Source: Cololabis saira
Taxonomy: Eukaryota > Chordata > Actinopteri > Beloniformes > Belonidae
Assembly: GCF_033807715.1 (NCBI RefSeq)
Contig: NC_084597.1
Coordinates: 5,014,558-5,078,557 of the forward strand
Direction of reading: 5' to 3'
Length of the DNA stretch: 64,000 nucleotides
The notes beneath the pieces were generated by a model that made no database searches, had not been told where the DNA came from, and saw nothing but the letters and a program-made list of their open reading frames with translations. This document shows, piece by piece, positions 60,096 through 64,000 of the stretch. Positions within the stretch are counted from its first letter, which is position 1. Each line of letters begins with the position of its first letter. The position numbers were made by a program, and so were the translations under genes.

Positions 60096-61413
60096 AGCAG
60101 CACTATGTAACTTTTCCACCTTAATATCATATTTCCAGAGTCATTGTGATGGAACATCAACTTCCAACAGGTTTAATGAACCTCTGTCATGATCTGAGGG
60201 GTCTGTATCGCCTTCACTGGCACTATGTAACTTTGAGGAGCATGGTAGGAACCCTTCCACACTAAAAAACTACACATTTTTACGGCTTTGACTGCTTTAC
60301 GGCATACGTCACTTCCCCCTCCTTCCCAATTCGCAGTCGAGACGAAAATGGGCGGGGCTTGGAGCGCAGCTCCGCAGAAGCTGGTAACCCGCTGTTGTGT
60401 TGTGGCTGCAGCAGCTCCACACAACAGACGTGGGGAAAAGATCCTAATGGTTTAACTTTCCTGCTCGGAGGCAGAACCACGGAGGCCAAGTATCTGAGAT
60501 AACAAAGTAAAAGAGTGAAAGAGTCGTCGGCTCGCTTGGATCGCGGCTGTCCTCAGTAAACAAACAAACACGCACACAGACGGGCGTCAGATCAAAACAC
60601 GGGTTTATTAAACCACAAACAAACACTCATAACGACCGGGGTCGGATCAGGTTTTATTCCCCACTTCTCCAGCTAAACGCAGTTGCTGGCCAGCTCTCTG
60701 CGGTGCAATTAACCCCAATCTTCAGATAAAACTAGTTTGTTGAGGAAAAAATATGAACTCTTATTTGTAGCTGCAGAGGAAAAAAATAATCTCACGAGGA
60801 AAACAAAACAACAAAAAATTGCTCACGCCTCGGAGCCTCTTCAGCATAATATAGCAGTCAAAAAAAAAGAAAAGAGAAGTAAGAGTAATACAAAACATGT
60901 ACTGTATGTTGTACTATTATACTAATTTATTGAAACACATGGCGAGTCAAACATTTACCAAAGCAGCTGCCAAACACTCCTAAACAAGGTAGTAAGACGT
61001 GGGTTCTGCAGAACTGCGGCAATGAATCCTTCTAAAGAGTGGCGCTCCGACGAGGAGCTCCATTCTTTAGTAGGGATTTCATATGGATCCAGACCGTTAA
61101 TAATCATTATTTTCTCCATATACCGCTCCCTGGCTTCCTTGTTTAAGGTATCCCGGTAAATTCCAGTTCCTTTCCAGCAGTTTAACATCTTTTTTTTGCG
61201 TTCCGTCTGTTCACTTGGTGAAACAGAAAAGTAGTTTTGAAAGTCCGTCCCGTCTTCTATCATCAAAACAAATGCAGCGACGGGACAGGAGTTTTCCGGC
61301 AGTACGCGCTGGTGCTCATGGGAAACGTAGTGTTCTTTCTGGTAAAACAATACCGCTTTTGTCCAAAAGATGCCGCCAAACTCAACAAAAGCTGAAAGTT
61401 ACGTTGTGCTGCT
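60096..61413. mobile_element. TTAA-flanked transposon, family F copy 3
   Basis: AGCAGCACTATGTAACTTTT to AAGTTACGTTGTGCTGCT with TTAA at 60092-60095 and 61414-61417. 1318 bp. Best-preserved copy and same orientation as copy 1, with the 131-codon ORF on minus. Confidence 0.95.
60955..61350 (-). CDS. Family F ORF, 131 codons
   Basis: MFYQKEHYVSHEHQRVLPEN, then MIEDGTDFQNYFSVSPSEQT, KKKMLNCWKGTGIYRDTLNK, RERYMEKIMIINGLDPYEIP, ending RLTTLFRSVWQLLW. No frameshift. The ERYxEKxxxxxGLDPYEI block resembles the beginning of an ORF that in other animal transposons continues into an LKAYKSLD domain (compare the fragment at 13840-13963) and a YqaJ-like nuclease; this is from memory. It is far shorter than such proteins and lacks any catalytic part, so it is probably a relic or a captured domain. 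Its retention in copies 2 and 3 is still notable. Confidence 0.5.
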   Translation of the reverse strand: MFYQKEHYVSHEHQRVLPENSCPVAAFVLMIEDGTDFQNYFSVSPSEQTERKKKMLNCWKGTGIYRDTLNKEARERYMEKIMIINGLDPYEIPTKEWSSSSERHSLEGFIAAVLQNPRLTTLFRSVWQLLW

Positions 61414-61479
61414 TTAATCAACGTTATCTCAAGTGTATATATCTTTATTTTCACAACTATTTTAAATCTATGTAATCTA

Positions 61480-62080
61480 TGTAACTTTTGAAATTTCTTG
61501 AATTAGTGGACAACAGAATTCTACAAAGTATGTGTAAAGATCATAAGAAAGAGAAAATAAGTATAACTTAAAAGGAAAACCAAAATTCAGGACAAAATTA
61601 ATAGAACGTTTTGTTTCTGTAAATGGTATCAGTTTATGGAACAATCTGGATACAGAAGCCAAAGAATGCAAATCAAACATTATATTTAAAAGAACAATAA
61701 AAGTCAGTTTGTTGAAGAAATATCATGATAAATGTTAAGTTAGGTGGGTTTTCTTTTTTGTCTCTCTTTTTTTAGCAACATTGTCATATTTTTTTTTCTT
61801 CGAATCAAAAAAGAATACGACTATCTGTGTTTGACGACAGCTATGTTGTGTTATTTTATAACTTTGTTGTAGTTTTGGTTTTGTTTTTTGTTTGTTTGTG
61901 TTTTTTTTTTTATTACGTTTATTGGAAAGTGTTTTCTTTAAATTGCGTATTTTTCTTTTATTATTCCATTAATTGAAATTTGATTTCTTAGGAAAAAGGG
62001 ACAGATAAAATAAGCTTAGTCTTCTTTCTGTTCCCTTTCATTCAAGGAAAGAGATTTGTTGTAATTATATTGAACTGTTT
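61480..62080 (+). pseudogene. LINE ORF2 C-terminus and 3' tail
   Basis: 61608-61737 encodes RFVSVNGISLWNNLDTEAKE then CKSNIIFKRTIKVSLLKKYH and a stop, the typical end of a Rex/L2-type ORF2. It is followed by a T-rich 3' region with GGGACAGATAAAATAAGC and TTCTTTCTGTTCCCTTTC. Strongly 5'-truncated. Confidence 0.75.
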
Positions 62081-62689
62081 AGTTTTTATTTTAATGAATG
62101 AAACAAAGAATAAAAAAAAAAATGTATGTCTTGTCTGTTCTGAAGATACTTATTCTGATTCGGTTCATTGAATTAAATTGCATTTTAATTTTACAACTGT
62201 GTCTCCCACCTTCAACTGGTGCCCCATTTGCATCCATTTCCATCGGTACTGAACCAGTTTGGCGGCGGCAGGATTTATGTGACGACTCGAACAGGAGCAG
62301 CCAAGAGCCACTATTCAAGACCGCTTGGAGTTGCTCATTACATCTTGTAATGCTGTTATTGGCAAAAAAGGCTAAAAGAAAAAAGAAGGAAATGACTACA
62401 AAACCACCAACAGTCATTTACCTGTAATTCTACTTTTTTTTTTAAACTATTCTGGTTGATATCTCCGATATCACATGACTAATTTCTCTGAATGTTTGTA
62501 TGCGTCTGGTGGTATTTCGTCCGGGAAATCAAGGCGTCCTCCACAGGAAACAGACTTATTCTTTGTTTTGTTTCGTTTAATTATTTATTCAAACAGGTTA
62601 AAAAAAAAAAAAATCAGAATCAGAATACATAAAATGTATAAAACAAAAAAAAACCATAAGCAAAACAAAGCAAATTAAAGAGAGAAATC
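62081..62689. other. Intronic DNA, nothing recognised
   Basis: A pair of ~108-codon frames on opposite strands (62091-62427) has no motif I recognise. A short A run lies near 62600. Confidence 0.45.
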
Positions 62690-62810
62690 TATATGTAAAT
62701 AAATATTTCCTGTTTGAAAGGGTGTAGGATGAAGTTTCAAAAAACTTTTCTAGTCCTACCCCTTCTAATATAATGTTCTGTTTTTACCATTTCTTCATTT
62801 CACAGAACTT
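62690..62810 (-). repeat. Probable LINE 3' tail, minus
   Basis: On minus: GGGGTAGGACTAGAAAAG, CTTCATCCTACACCC and TTCAAACAGG, resembling the tail at 4620-4750. No coding part. Confidence 0.4.
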
Positions 62811-63216
62811 CTAAAAGAAAAGCTTCTAAAAGAAAAGAAAATAAAAGAAAAGAAAAGAAGAATGTTGAATGCATTTTGTATGAAAGAGGGACTCTTAAAT
62901 GTACCTGTCACACATGTTTAAGAATTACATTTGGCCACAAACTGTGCTCAGAGAAAGACATTTTATATATAATATAATAACGGATGACTTATCCAAAGGT
63001 GCATGTCATTGATTTTGTTGATCAGATTTCCTGGAAGCTCTTCCTCACATTGAACGGGGAGCCTGCAGGTCCCTGGAGTATCGTTGACCACTGCATCATT
63101 AGACCAGGCACAATATGTCCAAAAGTGTGGATCAATGTAAAGTGAGATGACATAACAAATGTCAAAGCTTATACCAGTAAAAAGATTCACATTTGCATCT
63201 TGAAAACAGAAGGCAA
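62811..63216. other. Intronic DNA with one unusual minus frame
   Basis: A 75-codon minus frame (62963-63190) includes FWTYCAWSNDAVVNDTPGTC and CEEELPGNLINKINDMHLW. It looks less random than its neighbours but I recognise no family. Also a run of AAAAGAA repeats at 62815-62870. Confidence 0.35.
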
Positions 63217-63400
63217 GGCAAGTTTATTCCTATAGCACAATTCAACACAAGGTAATTCAAAGTGCTTTACATCAACATTAAAAACAGCGAACCACAATTG
63301 AACAGTAAATCACAAATAAAATGAAATAAATAATAAGAAAAGAGGTAAAATAATAAAAAGCACAAGTTGTTAAAAAGTAAGGGCAGTAGATCCAGCAGGT
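63217..63400 (+). repeat. Common teleost dispersed repeat (LINE/SINE tail type)
   Basis: AAGGCAAGGCAAGTTTATTC, TATAGCACAATTCAACAC and CAAAGTGCTTTACATCAAC are words I know from a very abundant fish repeat. It continues into an A-rich stretch. The origin is uncertain. Confidence 0.6.
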
Positions 63401-63840
63401 CCATCTCATTCTTACAATGGCAAGAATTACGTTTCTATACGGTCAAAACGTACAAAGACCGGGTCAAATACAGGATTACAAAAGTAATCTGGGTCGATTC
63501 ATGCGGTGAATCAAACCAATTTGACAATTCTACGTCACAATGCCTGCAATCGGGGCTTATCCATAACTTTTGGCGGTTTTCAAAAAGTATTTGATTTAAG
63601 AGTACACTGTTGTGCCGCGCCCATGTGCTCATGTGAACTCTGAACTTATAAATGATTATGAATTCATGACATGTGTGATCGGATGAACATTTCAGGATTA
63701 TCAATTCCAGTGAAAGCCAGACTTTGGTTTCGTCCTGGAGCAAAAGTTTATGACCCTGCGGCAGACGTCTTGGTCAGTTTATGACCCCCGCTGCATGTAA
63801 AGTAAAGTAAAACCAGAGAAAGCCCCGGAGCCAGGACTAA
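63401..63840. other. Intronic DNA, nothing recognised
   Basis: No repeat copies in the window and no supported coding frame. GTTTATGACCC occurs twice (about 63747 and 63777), leading into the minisatellite. Confidence 0.45.
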
Positions 63841-64000
63841 GGTTTACGACACCTGGGGAGGTCAGACACAATGGAACCCCATAAAACCAGCGGGGTTCCC
63901 GCCAGTCCAAAGACCAGGGAACAGACTCCCTGAGGTTTATGACACCTGGGGGGGTCAGACACAGTGGAGCCCCAGGAAACCAAGTTCTTGCCAGGCCTGA
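63841..64000 (+). repeat. 93-bp minisatellite, runs off the window
   Basis: GGTTTACGACACCTGGGGAG (63841) and GGTTTATGACACCTGGGGGG (63934) start two units sharing GGTCAGACACARTGGARCCCC. The second unit is cut by the window end, so copy number is unknown. Confidence 0.8.

Noticed and set aside
62091..62427. Overlapping 108-109 codon frames on both strands
   Set aside because: No recognisable motif. Coincident open frames on both strands of low-GC DNA are not evidence of coding.

Overview
This is vertebrate, almost certainly teleost fish, intronic DNA with very heavy transposon and microsatellite content. The teleost call rests on tRNA-derived SINEs and L2/Rex-like LINE tails of fish type, many hAT, PIF/Harbinger-like, TTAA-target and Tc1-type non-autonomous elements, and long (TTCC)n, (TTTC)n, (GATA)n and (TA)n tracts. 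Only two segments look like functional host coding sequence. Both are minus-strand exons of one gene, which I recognise from remembered protein similarity as brinp1: 29277-29172 and 3247-3025, with proper splice sites and compatible phases. Known BRINP proteins have about 80 further residues between these two blocks. I did not find the exon for them in the ~26 kb between. Everything else lies in brinp1 introns if the gene call is right.

Layout. 1-3 kb: LINE and DNA-transposon debris and a TTAA-flanked element. 3.0-3.25 kb: brinp1 exon. 3.5-13 kb: a microsatellite-bearing hAT MITE, a Tc1-type fold-back, and nested hAT elements (6817-9453 containing 7656-8963; 11982-13038 containing 12202-12639). 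13.7-16.1 kb: THAP/transposon-ORF fragments, a 500-N gap and a LINE 3' end. 16.1-20.3 kb: a mostly unique stretch, an inverted repeat split by a LINE, and a hAT MITE. 21.0-23.9 kb: a hAT element containing three further elements. 24.9-27.7 kb: (TTTC)n arrays with duplicated flanks. 28-32 kb: brinp1 exon and nested hAT elements. 32.8-42.4 kb: further hAT MITE copies, a Harbinger-like element, a 1.3 kb (TTCC)n tract and a (GATA)n tract. 42.5-46.4 kb: a hAT fragment with a BED finger and a damaged LINE interrupted by a SINE. 46.6-49.5 kb: an inverted duplication with ~1 kb arms. 49.5-58 kb: several hAT and TTAA elements. 58.1-59.6 kb: a Harbinger-like element next to an unidentified 156-codon open stretch with CtBP-motif-like sequences. 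60.1-64 kb: a third TTAA element, LINE tails and a minisatellite.

No operon, CRISPR, rRNA or genuine tRNA gene is present. The strongest structural evidence is the target-site duplications, read directly from the sequence, that fix element borders: 8 bp for hAT, TTAA for the TTAA family, and TTA for the Harbinger-like family. Two nested insertions are confirmed by empty sites in related copies within the window. The most interesting points are one hAT MITE family that carries every large TTCC/TTTC tract except one, the ~1 kb inverted duplication, two solo first-exon ORFs sharing a PYxFxP motif, the possibly missing brinp1 exon, and the unidentified ORF near 59.3 kb.
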